From assembly GCA_015075375.1 (NCBI GenBank), contig JABTUM010000001.1, positions 553,201 to 617,200 on the forward strand: a stretch of 64,000 nucleotides of DNA, read 5' to 3'. The position numbers and the translations under genes are program-made. The first letter of the stretch is position 1. Every line of letters begins with the position of its first letter. Positions 27,073 to 36,006 of this stretch are shown here, in pieces. Source of the DNA: Planctomycetota bacterium. Its GTDB lineage: Bacteria > Planctomycetota > SZUA-567 > H5-PLA8. The notes below the pieces were generated by a model that was given only the letters and a program-made list of their open reading frames with translations, was not told where the DNA came from and made no database searches.

Positions 27073-28515
27073 TCAGGCCGTCTTAGGCGCGCGCCGGCCG
27101 CGTGCGTGGTGCGCGAGCACGCGCGCCATCACGCGGTCATCGTGCTGGCCGGGCGCGGCGCCATACGCCCCGCCGGCGAGGCAAAGGAAGGTCGAGAGTT
27201 CCTCCACGGCCGCCGCGTCGCGCAAAATAATCTGGCCCTTGCGTAGCGCGTGCTCGAAGGCCGCGAGCATCGCCGGCTTGCTCGAAACCGAAGTCACCAC
27301 GCCGAGCCGGAAGCGGTTCTCGCTGGCAATCCGGCCTTCCGCTTCGCGCGATTCGCGAAGCAAGCGCTTGTAGCGCAGGTGCTGATAGGCCCACGCGCAG
27401 ACCGCGTGCCCGTGGTTGTTCGCTTCGACGGCCAGCCAGGCCAAGTTGTAGAGCTTCGCCAGGCGCACCAAGTCTTCCGCATAGGGCGTGACTCCAAGAT
27501 GCGCGTGATACGCGGCCACCTCTTCGCCGCTGTGCTTATCCAAGACGCACGCGGCGGAATAGTCGCCGTCCTCCAAGCCTTCCGCCACGTCCGCGCCGAT
27601 GACGTAGGCCCGCCCGGCCTGCGGGCGCTTGAAGATCGCGAGCCGTCCGCCCCACAAGCGGTCAATCGGAGCCGCGCAGTTCGCGCGCGCGCCTTTGATC
27701 GTCTCGTCGTCGAAGTAGGCCGTGCCCGGCCGCTGGAACTGGCACTCGTACTCGCGCGCGAAGTCGCGCGCCGAAAGTTCAGCCTTCCGGTCCGCCAGCC
27801 ACTTCCGGCCCTGCTCCGTCTCCTGGTCGCGATCCGGGCGCTCCCACCAATTCAGTTGCCGGAACGCGAACGGCCCGTTCCCGCCGCGCGACGTCATGCA
27901 GAGTTCCGCGAACTTGCCGCTGTCGCCGCGCGGCGTGCTGAAGACGTGGAACTGCCCTTTCTCGACGGCCGGCAAGAGCGAAGGCCAGAGCGCGTCCAAG
28001 TCCGGGATCAGGCCCGCTTCGTCGCAACCCAGGAGCGAAAAGGTCAGGCCCGCGCCGGCTACGTCCGTCGTCGCGGTGCAGACGACGCGCGAGCCGTTCG
28101 CGAACTCGGCGTGCTGGTTGCTCCAATTCGCGGCCGGGCGCAGGTGGCCGGGCAACGTGCTCCATAGGATGCGCATGCGCCGGATCAGTTCGGCCGCGTC
28201 CTCTTTGGTCTTGTTCACGGAGCCTACCGTGCGGTGCGGCGTCCAGCCGGCGTGATGCAAGGCATACAACGCGAAGGCCCACGATACCCCAAGCTGCCGC
28301 GCCTTCAGGATGATCGTGCGCCGGTTGGACGGCCAGAACGAATCGAGCAGCTCGACGGTCAGCGGCCACGCCTCGAAGGGCACGAGTTCTTCCTTGTGCG
28401 GGTCCAGGATGCGCACATAAGGAAGGAGCGCGCCGGCCGTGGCGGGTTTGATGCCGGCCTGGACCGCCGCCGACTCGGCCTGCGTAAGCGCGTCCTGGAT
28501 CGGATCGTGGCTCAT
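27073..28515 (-). CDS. terL: Large terminase subunit (TerL)
   Basis: 480 residues. The ATPase domain has a deviant Walker A KARQLGVS (residues 71-78; terminases commonly lack the classic GK[ST]) and Walker B LLGCDEAG (161-168), with VFSTPRGDSGKF as coupling motif near 191-202. The RNase H-like nuclease begins IGADVAEGLEDGDYSA (D309). It cuts and translocates DNA into the prohead; a Mu-like phage packages by headful from its left end into host DNA. Portal precedes it, the reverse of the usual TerS-TerL-portal order. Confidence 0.93.
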   Translation of the reverse strand: MSHDPIQDALTQAESAAVQAGIKPATAGALLPYVRILDPHKEELVPFEAWPLTVELLDSFWPSNRRTIILKARQLGVSWAFALYALHHAGWTPHRTVGSVNKTKEDAAELIRRMRILWSTLPGHLRPAANWSNQHAEFANGSRVVCTATTDVAGAGLTFSLLGCDEAGLIPDLDALWPSLLPAVEKGQFHVFSTPRGDSGKFAELCMTSRGGNGPFAFRQLNWWERPDRDQETEQGRKWLADRKAELSARDFAREYECQFQRPGTAYFDDETIKGARANCAAPIDRLWGGRLAIFKRPQAGRAYVIGADVAEGLEDGDYSAACVLDKHSGEEVAAYHAHLGVTPYAEDLVRLAKLYNLAWLAVEANNHGHAVCAWAYQHLRYKRLLRESREAEGRIASENRFRLGVVTSVSSKPAMLAAFEHALRKGQIILRDAAAVEELSTFLCLAGGAYGAAPGQHDDRVMARVLAHHARGRRAPKTA

Positions 28516-28591
28516 GGCGGTTCCCGTTGCCCTATCCTGCGCGCGCCAGCCGGTTCCCGTGCGGTTCCCGGCCCTTCCCGGCTATCTCGGG

Positions 28592-29944
28592 CTAGAACCG
28601 CCCGCCTTCCAGCCCCGGAACGGGGGGCGGAGCCACCTCGGATTCGATGGCCGCTACCTCTTGTTCGAGATCGTCGCCGGTCAAGCCCTGCCCAAGCTCC
28701 ACGGCCCGGCGCGCCGACATGGCCTGCGCGCGGCGCATCCGTTCGATGTAATCGGCAGTATCCATTTCATCGGCGATGAAGGTTTCGGGCAGCGCGACTT
28801 CGATCTCGTACTCGCCGGGCTTCTTGCCCGCGAGCACGTCTTCGCGGCGCAGCGCCATGTTCACCGCTTCGATCAGCGCCTCGCGCAGCATCCCGCCCGT
28901 GCGCCGCGCCTTGCCCAGCCCCGAGAGCAGCTTGAACTTCAGCGCCCGCCCGCTTTCGGCCTGGCCGGCTTCGTCCATGCCCCACAGCGCCGCCGGCGTC
29001 TCGGTCATTAAGGAGATCAGTTTGACCAGGCGGTCAATCTCGTTGTACGCCTCCCCGAGCTGGCTTTGCCACGTGACGTACTCCATCCCCGCGCCGTCCA
29101 CGCCGCGCTCGAACACTTTCCGAGTCCGAACCGCAAGCTGGCTCGTTTCGTCCAACACGCCGTCCGGAACGTTCATCGGCGGTTCGGCGTGCCGGTCCAG
29201 GATGCGCTGAATCTGCCGGAGCCGGTTCGCCACCTCGAAGACGAGATCTTCCGTGCCCTCGAAATCGGACTCGCCGAAGGCTTCGTCTTCGTCGCGTTCG
29301 CGCCAGGCCGCGAGGTGGATCACCAGCGGCAGCGCTTCCTTCGTTTCGATGCGCTCCGCGTAACCTTCGGGCAGCTTGGCTTTCGTCCCGCCGGTGTACG
29401 CATAATGCTGGATCGCGCCGGCCGTGTGCTCGGTGAAGAGGTCCACCGCGCCGAGCTTGGAACGGAACAGGAATTGGCGCAGGTGCGGCGGGTCTTCGGC
29501 TCGCACGCCGCGCGCGACGGTGCCGATGGCGCGGCGCAGCGTCAGCACGGGCAGCGGCTTTTGCTTCGCGCTCTGCGCGCCTTGGGGCACGTCGGCCACG
29601 GTCAAATACGCATCGCCCAGCGCGCAGGTCCAGTAGACCGAGCGCCACGAAAGGCGGTGCAGCTTGGAGCGCGCGGCGAGCGCGTCAATGCGTTCCTGCA
29701 CGGCCTCGTCTTCGGCGCTGATCGTGGGCGGCTGCGAGAGCACCAAGTCCGCCGCCGCGCGGCAGACCAGGCCGGGCAGGTTCACGTAAAGCTGCGGGAC
29801 TTGCCGCTGTTCGTTCTTGTCGCGCTGGAAAAGCTGATCGTGCTCGGCCGCGCGGCGCGAGATCAGGTCGTTGAGTTTCGTGTACGCCTTGAGCCGCTTG
29901 TCTTCCAGATCGGTCAAGGTCCACGGTCCGAACGGTTCGCTCAT
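28592..29944 (-). CDS. Portal protein
   Basis: 450 residues from ATG 29944 (AAAGGAGG upstream). The protein has the SPP1 gp6-like portal pattern: LPGLVCRAAADLVLSQPPTIS near the start, ESDFEGTEDLVFEVANRLRQIQRILDRH, then ALWGMDEAGQAESGRALKFKL in the crown/stem region. It forms the dodecameric DNA channel. Located just upstream of TerL. Confidence 0.9.
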   Translation of the reverse strand: MSEPFGPWTLTDLEDKRLKAYTKLNDLISRRAAEHDQLFQRDKNEQRQVPQLYVNLPGLVCRAAADLVLSQPPTISAEDEAVQERIDALAARSKLHRLSWRSVYWTCALGDAYLTVADVPQGAQSAKQKPLPVLTLRRAIGTVARGVRAEDPPHLRQFLFRSKLGAVDLFTEHTAGAIQHYAYTGGTKAKLPEGYAERIETKEALPLVIHLAAWRERDEDEAFGESDFEGTEDLVFEVANRLRQIQRILDRHAEPPMNVPDGVLDETSQLAVRTRKVFERGVDGAGMEYVTWQSQLGEAYNEIDRLVKLISLMTETPAALWGMDEAGQAESGRALKFKLLSGLGKARRTGGMLREALIEAVNMALRREDVLAGKKPGEYEIEVALPETFIADEMDTADYIERMRRAQAMSARRAVELGQGLTGDDLEQEVAAIESEVAPPPVPGLEGGRF

Positions 29945-29958
29945 GGGGGCGGCCTCCT

Positions 29959-30381
29959 TTACAGCGCTACGCCGGTTTCGTCGCGCGCGAAGATGCGCAT
30001 GCGGAGCGTGGCTTCCAGGATCACGCGCCCGCGTTCGTCGCGCCCGCGGTGGACGGGGAGCGATGCCAGGTCCAAGGTTTGGATCAAACCTCGCGCCTCT
30101 TCCGTCGCCTGGGCGAAGCCTTGCAGCGCCGCGACGATGCACTCGCGCGCGAGCGCGCGGGCCTGCGCGAGCGTGGGCGCGCGCGCGACCAGGAGCACGC
30201 CCCAATCCTGGATGCCGCGATCCCGGTCCCATTCGCCGCCGGCCTCGAAGACGGCCGCTACCACGTCCGGAGCGTCGGGCAGTTCAGGCTCCAAAACAAG
30301 TTGGCGGCCCGGCTCAAGTTCCGCGCCGGCCGCGATCCAATCGCCGATCCGCTCCACTTCCGGGCCGTAGTCGGGAAACAC
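29959..30381 (-). CDS. Putative tail completion / terminator protein
   Basis: 140 residues, starting at GTG with AAGGAG 6 nt upstream. The pattern MFPDYGPEVERIGDWIAAG...DDWGVLLVARA...RDERGRVILEATLRMRIFARDETG is like small phage tail-terminator proteins (alternating strands and a helix that line the tail rim). It lies between the fibre-like gene and the portal. Assignment is positional. Confidence 0.5.
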   Translation of the reverse strand: MFPDYGPEVERIGDWIAAGAELEPGRQLVLEPELPDAPDVVAAVFEAGGEWDRDRGIQDWGVLLVARAPTLAQARALARECIVAALQGFAQATEEARGLIQTLDLASLPVHRGRDERGRVILEATLRMRIFARDETGVAL

Positions 30382-30405
30382 GGGGGCTCCTTCAAACGCG
30401 AATGA

Positions 30406-31725
30406 CTACCAAGAGGCGAGCGTGCGCCAGCCGCCGTCCGCGTACATCTTCAGCACGTTGTCGAAGGTGTTGATGTAAATCATGCCCTCTTCGCCGGTCG
30501 GATCGCCCGTCGTGGATTTGGTGCTGACGATTTTCACGTAGCTGCCGCTGGCCGGTTCCAGCGAAATATCCTTCCCGCTGGCGTTGGTGGTGATCTTGAG
30601 TTCGTCGGACGTGGCTTCGTCGTAGTACGCGCGGGCGTCCTGATCGAGCCCCCAAAAGACGCCGCTGTTCGCATCCTCGCCGACATACAGCGCGCGCGCT
30701 TCGCCGGACGTATTCCCCACGTCGCGTGCGTTCGCGCCCGAGAAGATGATCGGGAGGAAACTGGTAATCGCGGAGGTTCCGATCCGCAGGCGGATGGAGC
30801 CCGTGGGATTGATGAGGTCCAGGTTGTTGGCATCGGTGCCAAGCTGGCCGTTCGAGCCGTCGTGACTCAGCCACACGCGGTCGCTGCCGGAAGTCTCTTC
30901 GACCGCCAGCCGGCCGATCCGTCCGGTCCCGCTGCCGGCGGCCAGTTTCCAAACGGCGTCGCCGCCGCGTGGGTTGTTGCTGGTATGCGCGCCGGCGCTC
31001 TGCATCCGAAAGTAGGCGTCCTTACCCGCCGTGTCGGCCAGCGCTTGGAAGTTGGCCGGCTCGGAGTCTCCGAATTCCAGGAATCGGTATTCGGCGTTAA
31101 AGGCGTGTGTGCTGGCGAAGTAACCTTGCCCGTTGCTCAAGTATCCGAGCCGCAAGTTGGTGCTGAAATCGAGCGACCCGTCTACCACCTTCAGGTTGCC
31201 CGTCTCGACCGTCAGATCGCCGAAGTCTAGGGTCAGGTCCGAATTCTTGACGAGGAGGCCCGCCGCGTCCAACGAGGTCAGCACCAATGCGCCCGAAGCG
31301 ACGAGTGCGCATTGATCCAGCCCGAAGCCGGGCAAGAGCGCGATCTGCGCGCCGCTGGCGTTCGCGGCCATCAGCGAGCCGTCAATCCCGGTTCCGCCGT
31401 CGCCTTTCGAGCCAACCGTGAAGACAGCGCTGCCGCCGGACGGATTCTCTTCGTCCGCCGGGCCGCCGTCCTGCATGCGGAAATGGACGTTCGCGCCATC
31501 CGTATCCGTCGCGGCCACCATCGCGCTGGGAGCCGTTCCGGGTTGGATGCGGAATGCGTCCTGCCCCTGATACTTCAGCGTCAGCAGCGTCGCCGCGACG
31601 CTCACAACGACCAGCGTCGTAGACTTCGCCGCCGCCGCGAAGATCTCCGGCGCGGTCATCTTCGATGCGTTCTGAATGCCGGCGCGTTCCGCCAGGTTCT
31701 TGAGGTTTTCCAGAAAGTTAGGCAT
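30406..31725 (-). CDS. Tail fibre / spike-like structural protein
   Basis: 439 residues. After a short hydrophobic helix (STTLVVVSVAATLLTLKYQ, residues ~35-52) the protein is Gly/Asp/Asn/Ser-rich with repeated short beta elements (DAFRIQPGTAPSAMV, DAYFRMQSAGAH, NLDLINPTGSIRLRIG), the look of beta-helical or trimeric fibre shafts. The final ~35 residues (EEGMIYINTFDNVLKMYADGGWRTLASW) resemble the C-terminal head found in other phage fibres. AAGGAGG precedes the start. Its place between the terminase small subunit and connector is unusual. Confidence 0.65.
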   Translation of the reverse strand: MPNFLENLKNLAERAGIQNASKMTAPEIFAAAAKSTTLVVVSVAATLLTLKYQGQDAFRIQPGTAPSAMVAATDTDGANVHFRMQDGGPADEENPSGGSAVFTVGSKGDGGTGIDGSLMAANASGAQIALLPGFGLDQCALVASGALVLTSLDAAGLLVKNSDLTLDFGDLTVETGNLKVVDGSLDFSTNLRLGYLSNGQGYFASTHAFNAEYRFLEFGDSEPANFQALADTAGKDAYFRMQSAGAHTSNNPRGGDAVWKLAAGSGTGRIGRLAVEETSGSDRVWLSHDGSNGQLGTDANNLDLINPTGSIRLRIGTSAITSFLPIIFSGANARDVGNTSGEARALYVGEDANSGVFWGLDQDARAYYDEATSDELKITTNASGKDISLEPASGSYVKIVSTKSTTGDPTGEEGMIYINTFDNVLKMYADGGWRTLASW

Positions 31726-31735
31726 CGGTTCCTCC

Positions 31736-32338
31736 TTACGTCGCGTCCGCGCTGAGCTTCGCGGCGTCCGCGGCGTGGTCGGCTTCCTTCACCTTCGCTT
31801 CGTACAGTTCGCGCACCCGCGCGATGAACGCTTTGGACTTGCCTTGCCCGAGTTGCTCGACGGCCGTTTCCATCACGGCTTTGACCAGGCAGGTGGCTTG
31901 CTGCGTTTCGGCGACGGCCGGAATCAGCGCGGAGCGCCGGCGGTCAATGATCTTGGCGAGCGCATCGAAGGCCCACACGGCCAGCTTGGGGTTGACGAGG
32001 CTGCGGTCGCGCAGCACCTCTTCGAGCCGGGTACGCGCATCGTCCAAGAGCCGTTCGTCGCGCGAGAGGCGTTCGACCATCGAGCCTTGCAGTTCGTTCA
32101 GGGCGCGGTCGCGTTCCGAGACGCGGATCGCTTCGTTCTCGGCCGCGCGCAACGAGGCGGCTTGTTCGGCGACGGCGGCTTGGAACTCCTGGTCGCGCAG
32201 CAATCGGCGCAGCGTGGATTCGCCGATGCCGTCGAAGGTTTCGTACTCTTCGCGCAGCCGCTTGCACGCGGCGGCCAGGTTCAGGCCGGCGCGCGCGACT
32301 TCCAACGCGATGAGGCGCTTTTGCGTGGCCGTGTACAT
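31736..32338 (-). CDS. Putative small terminase subunit (TerS)
   Basis: 200 residues. The N-terminus (residues ~5-60) is a helix-turn-helix like region, QKRLIALEVARAGLNLAAACKRLREEYETFDGIGESTLRRLLRD, followed by a long helical central domain and an acidic C-terminus, which is the general build of TerS. No close family was recognised. It starts inside the upstream stop (TAATG). Confidence 0.5.
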   Translation of the reverse strand: MYTATQKRLIALEVARAGLNLAAACKRLREEYETFDGIGESTLRRLLRDQEFQAAVAEQAASLRAAENEAIRVSERDRALNELQGSMVERLSRDERLLDDARTRLEEVLRDRSLVNPKLAVWAFDALAKIIDRRRSALIPAVAETQQATCLVKAVMETAVEQLGQGKSKAFIARVRELYEAKVKEADHAADAAKLSADAT

Positions 32339-32781
32339 TACGGCCCCTTCACGTACTTGAGGAGGTACCCGATCACCGCGCCGGCCAAGCCCACCGCGCC
32401 GGCCGCCTTGGCGAGGGTCTTGCCCTTCTCTTCATCCTTGCGCTGGAGTTCCTTGATCTGGTTGTCGTGCGCCTCGAAGCGCTTATCGCCTTCGTTCAAG
32501 CGCGTGCGGATTTCAACCAGGTCTTTGCCCTGCGCTTCCTGGCCCTTGCGCAGTTCGGATTGTTCGTGCTGGATCACCGCGACGGAATCCTTCAGGTCGC
32601 GCATGTCCTCTTTGAACTCTTCGCGCAGGTCTTTGACTTGCTCGCTGATTTTGGACTCGGTACGCGCAAGCTGTTCGCGCATATCAATGTTGTTGCGGTC
32701 AATCTTCGCGCCGACCTTCTCGCAGAACAGGTCTACGATCTCGCGGCCTTCCTTGCTCAAACCCTGTTCTTCGCCAGCCAT
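32338..32781 (-). CDS. Coiled-coil membrane protein (holin-like)
   Basis: 147 residues. Residues ~25-120 are a long charged coiled coil (REQLARTESKISEQVKDLREEF...). The C-terminus has one TM helix, AAGAVGLAGAVIGYLLKYVK. Similar tail-anchored coiled-coil proteins occur in phage lysis or tail cassettes (for example XhlA-like hemolysin/holin proteins). It begins 58 bp from the divergent gene at 32839. Confidence 0.55.
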   Translation of the reverse strand: MAGEEQGLSKEGREIVDLFCEKVGAKIDRNNIDMREQLARTESKISEQVKDLREEFKEDMRDLKDSVAVIQHEQSELRKGQEAQGKDLVEIRTRLNEGDKRFEAHDNQIKELQRKDEEKGKTLAKAAGAVGLAGAVIGYLLKYVKGP

Positions 32782-32838
32782 GGTGTACTCCGTGGTAGAA
32801 TGAGCGCCCCATAACTCATACGCGGACGAGGTGCAGGG

Positions 32839-33318
32839 ATGGCCGATGACCTAGATGCAGCGATGAAGAGCTTGGAGCGCGAAGGACACGGCATCGCCGC
32901 GCGCGCGTTTCGGAAAGCCGTGGGCAACGTGGAGGCCGTGGCGAAAGCGATGGCCCCGGTGGGGCACTACGGCCGTTCGCGCGGGAAGCGCGACGCTCAA
33001 GGCCGCTTCATCAAGGGCGCTTCGCCCGGCCGCGCCGGCGGGGATCTGCGCCAGAGCTTGCGCGCGGAGTTCGTGGGGCGCGCCGGGAACGAACTGACCG
33101 CGCGGCTGTCGAGCGCGTTACCCTACGCGCAACGCCAGCACGAGGAAGCCTTCCACCATCCCGGCAAGTACACCGGCGCGCCCGGCAAACGGTACGCCGC
33201 GAAGTATTGGGAGCGCGCGGTGGAGGTGGTGTTTGGAAGCGGCGACGATCCGTTGGGGCAGTACGCCGGCCCCGCGCCGGCGGGTTTTCAGGAGCTATTG
33301 CAGGAAGAGGGGGCTTAG
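32839..33318 (+). CDS. HK97 gp10-like head-tail connector, on the opposite strand
   Basis: 159 residues. Pattern SLEREGHGIAARAFRKAVGNVEAVAKAMAPVGHYG then GDLRQSLRAEFVGRAGNELTARLSSALPYAQRQHEEAFHHPGKY fits the HK97 gp10 tail-completion family (helix, strand, PYAxxxHxG). GAGG precedes the ATG. It is the only rightward late-type structural gene and its stop overlaps by 4 nt the convergent leftward gene. Whether the inversion is real biology or an assembly feature cannot be told here. Confidence 0.7.
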   Translation: MADDLDAAMKSLEREGHGIAARAFRKAVGNVEAVAKAMAPVGHYGRSRGKRDAQGRFIKGASPGRAGGDLRQSLRAEFVGRAGNELTARLSSALPYAQRQHEEAFHHPGKYTGAPGKRYAAKYWERAVEVVFGSGDDPLGQYAGPAPAGFQELLQEEGA

Positions 33319-33974
33319 TCGGCTTTGAGTTCGTCCGCTACCTTGCGACCCAGGCATGTGCTTTCCGGCGCGGGCAGCGGCTTGGATTTCTGCCACGTTC
33401 GCGGCTCGAAATTCCGACCCATGTACGAGCGTCCATCGGCCGCGACGGTGTACTCGTTTAACCATCCGTCCTTGTTCTGAACGTAGAGCTTGCCATCCTG
33501 CATCCAGTATTCGTCCGCTTCGCTGTGCGAGTACGATTTGCCGTCCGCCGATATGTAGCGAATAACCCGGTTCTGAACCTTCGTCTTTAGGTTGGTCCAA
33601 GACTCCATCCAAACACCCTGATACTTTTTCTTGGGATCGGGTGGAAGTTTGGCGAACCGCTCAGCGAGCGCGAACAGATCGCGGACTTGCTGGCGCTCTT
33701 CCGGGTTCCAATCCTTGAAGCCGGCCTTCTCGTTTTCCTCGATCATGCCGACCGTGTTTTTGAGTAGCGGCAAAGCCTTTTCGTGCTGCCCCGCATCAAG
33801 CAGTGTCTTGCCGAGCGTGAAGACTTGGACCAACGCCTTTAATTCGTTTCGCGCGCCGCGTTCGCTGATCTCGCGCAGCTCGCGTTCGAGGCGTTCCTTT
33901 TGGGCGAGTAGTGTTTCTTCGGCAGGCAGGTTGAGGCACGCGATAACAGCAACGATCAGAGACACGCGCAGCAT
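33315..33974 (-). CDS. Secreted phage-borne protein of unknown function
   Basis: 219 residues starting with a signal peptide (MLRVSLIVAVIACLNLPAEE). The mature part has two helical segments with a conserved look (LLAQKERLERELREISERG; HEKALPLLKNTVGMIEENEKAG) followed by a beta-rich domain (WMESWTNLKTKVQNRVIRYISADGKSYSHSE...). It is not a known phage structural protein and may be a moron expressed from the prophage. GGAGGT lies upstream of the ATG. Confidence 0.6.
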   Translation of the reverse strand: MLRVSLIVAVIACLNLPAEETLLAQKERLERELREISERGARNELKALVQVFTLGKTLLDAGQHEKALPLLKNTVGMIEENEKAGFKDWNPEERQQVRDLFALAERFAKLPPDPKKKYQGVWMESWTNLKTKVQNRVIRYISADGKSYSHSEADEYWMQDGKLYVQNKDGWLNEYTVAADGRSYMGRNFEPRTWQKSKPLPAPESTCLGRKVADELKAD

Positions 33975-33987
33975 GGGGGCTACCTCC

Positions 33988-34287
33988 TTACGCCGCGAAG
34001 TACTCCTTCGCTCGGTCTGGAATTTTACCGCTGTCCGCCCAATCCAGGATGTACCACCAAGGTCCGGAATCGCCGCTACGAATACGCTGAATGTGCGACG
34101 AAATAAAGTCCCAATCCCCGGAACGTTTCATGCTGCCGCGCCAGGCCCCGTCCTCGCGCCAGTAGCCGGCCAGTTCCTTCACCGCCGCGCGCGCGCCGGG
34201 TTCGTCGCGGTCGGCGGCTTCAAGCAGCCCGATCAGGAACTCGGGCGCGCCGGCATGAATCAGTTCCATGTACTGATCGGCGGTCAT
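33988..34287 (-). CDS. Small phage protein, unknown function
   Basis: 99 residues, translationally coupled to the head gene by an ATGA overlap (34284-34287). The sequence is Trp/Asp-rich (AWRGSMKRSGDWDF, PWWYILDWADSGKIPD). No family recognised. Confidence 0.55.
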   Translation of the reverse strand: MTADQYMELIHAGAPEFLIGLLEAADRDEPGARAAVKELAGYWREDGAWRGSMKRSGDWDFISSHIQRIRSGDSGPWWYILDWADSGKIPDRAKEYFAA

Positions 34288-35696
34288 CGGCGCGCCCTCT
34301 TGAAGTCCAGTTCCCATTCGCCGGGCTTGAGCGGGAAGGCGGTCACCGCCTGGCCTTCGGACGGTTCCACAATCGCCATCCAGCGCGTAGCCGGATCGTA
34401 GTACGCCAGGCGGTTCTGCGAACCGACGACGGCTTGCCGGTCCGGATCGGCCGCGCCGGCGCGTAGCGTGTCGGCGATTCGCTCGCGGTATTCCTTGCGG
34501 CTCACGATGCCGCTGTCCTTCATCCGCTTGTAGAGGTGCACGTCCTCGGCCAGCGCGCCTTCGCCGGCCGCGCCGAAGTACTCCTTGCGCCCCACGATGC
34601 CGGGAATCTCCTTTCCGGCAAGCGACTTGTCCCGGCCCTTGAGCCGCACCGAGCGCGAACCAAAGCCGCGCCGCGCCGTGCTTTCGGCCAGCACTTCGGC
34701 GTAGCGTTTGGGGTCGCGCTTGAGCCGCGCCAGGAATGCATCCTGCGCCTTGCTGCGCGCGTCCTTCCCGGCCTCGCGCGTCAACACGTCCTCGGGAACC
34801 TCGGGCAGCTTGCCGGCGTCCGCGCGGCGCGGCGTGAAGGGAGCCATCGTGTGCCGGCAGTTCGGATGCCAGGGCGGCCCGCCGTTGGGCGTGCGGGAGA
34901 GCAACGGCACGCCCCACTTCGCGGCGGCGGCTTCGGTAAGCGCGTAGACCTTGCCTTCCAGGTCCAAGCAAAAGTCAATGCTGCCCGGATTCACGGGAAC
35001 CATGACCGTCTCGACGCCGGCGGCTTCCGCGCGATCCAACGCGCCACGGTTCGCGGCGTGATAGGTCAGGGTCCGCGCAAGCGTCTCGGCGTAGAGGTCC
35101 GCCGGGATGCGGCGCTGTCCGGTGACCGTGATCCAGAGCCGGCCGTCTTCCGTGAAGGCGCGCGCGGCGACGGGCATGCCGGGCGCTTTGAGCATCTTCG
35201 CGAACTGAAGCGTAGTCAGACCGCGCGCGGTCGCTTCGATGGCGGCTTCGCGGAGCTTCTCGCGTTCGGCCTGGTTGAGCACCTTCGATTCGATGAACGG
35301 CAGGACGCTCTTCGTGTTCGCCAGCCCTTGCTTGGCGGTGGCCGTGAAGCCGTCCGCCAGCGCCTTGATGCGGTCCTTGTCCAGCGACACGCTTAAGTCC
35401 ACGTCAACGGGCGGCGCGCCGAGCGTCTCGCCCGACCAGCCTTCCTGGTACGCCTGCCCAAGCGGCTGCGCGAAGGCCGTCTGGTTCGCCGGTTCGTCCA
35501 AGCGTTCGAGAAGCTCCGTGATCTCGCGCGCGAGGATCGCCTTGCGGCGCTGATCGCTGGCGAGGTCCGCCATGTCGCGCCGGCGGACCAGCTCGCCGAA
35601 ACCTTGCAAAGCTCGGTTGAGCGCCGCGCGCAGCGCGCGTGCGCGCGCGGCGTTGCGGTCTTCTCGGTTCGGCGGGATGCGGCCGGGTTCAGCCAT
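34284..35696 (-). CDS. Phage head morphogenesis protein (Mu gpF / SPP1 gp7 family)
   Basis: 470 residues. The core has the hallmark of the F/gp7 minor head family: a helical N-terminus, then a small beta domain ending in HPNCRHTMAPFT (residues ~281-292), the family's HxNCRH signature. The family is injected or assists assembly at the portal vertex. The C-terminal ~130 residues (RRGFGSRSVRLKGRDKSLAGKE...) are an extension. It overlaps the preceding HTH gene by 8 nt. Confidence 0.85.
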   Translation of the reverse strand: MAEPGRIPPNREDRNAARARALRAALNRALQGFGELVRRRDMADLASDQRRKAILAREITELLERLDEPANQTAFAQPLGQAYQEGWSGETLGAPPVDVDLSVSLDKDRIKALADGFTATAKQGLANTKSVLPFIESKVLNQAEREKLREAAIEATARGLTTLQFAKMLKAPGMPVAARAFTEDGRLWITVTGQRRIPADLYAETLARTLTYHAANRGALDRAEAAGVETVMVPVNPGSIDFCLDLEGKVYALTEAAAAKWGVPLLSRTPNGGPPWHPNCRHTMAPFTPRRADAGKLPEVPEDVLTREAGKDARSKAQDAFLARLKRDPKRYAEVLAESTARRGFGSRSVRLKGRDKSLAGKEIPGIVGRKEYFGAAGEGALAEDVHLYKRMKDSGIVSRKEYRERIADTLRAGAADPDRQAVVGSQNRLAYYDPATRWMAIVEPSEGQAVTAFPLKPGEWELDFKRARR

Positions 35697-36003
35697 GGAC
35701 GTATTCCGCCTTCACGGGCCGGCCGTTGCGCCGGCGCACCAAGCCGCCGCAATGCGGGCAAGCCAGGATCGGGTTCGCGCGCGCGCGCTTCAGTCTCGGC
35801 GCGGCCGGCGCCTCAAAGCGTTCAAGCTGCGCGCGCGTGGCGATGCCGGCCGCTTCGATCCGCGTCCAGTAGCGGCGCTCGGGAAGCTCGCCGCGCAGCC
35901 AGGCGTAGACGTAGGACGGCCGGCAGTGCAGCCGGCGCGCGAGGTGCTTGCCGCTGCACGCTTCGCGTTCCATCCAGGCTTGCAGTACTCGGGCAAAGCT
36001 CAC
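35689..36003 (-). CDS. Small HTH plus zinc-ribbon protein
   Basis: 104 residues from a GTG. Residues ~15-60 resemble a helix-turn-helix (ACSGKHLARRLHCRPSYVYAWLRGELPERRYWTRIEAAG). The C-terminus has one CPHCGG pair that could bind zinc with other residues. It directly follows the sigma-like gene and precedes late genes, the position where Mu has mor/C activators; a regulatory role is inferred. Confidence 0.55.
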   Translation of the reverse strand: MSFARVLQAWMEREACSGKHLARRLHCRPSYVYAWLRGELPERRYWTRIEAAGIATRAQLERFEAPAAPRLKRARANPILACPHCGGLVRRRNGRPVKAEYVHG

Positions 36004-36006
36004 GGT

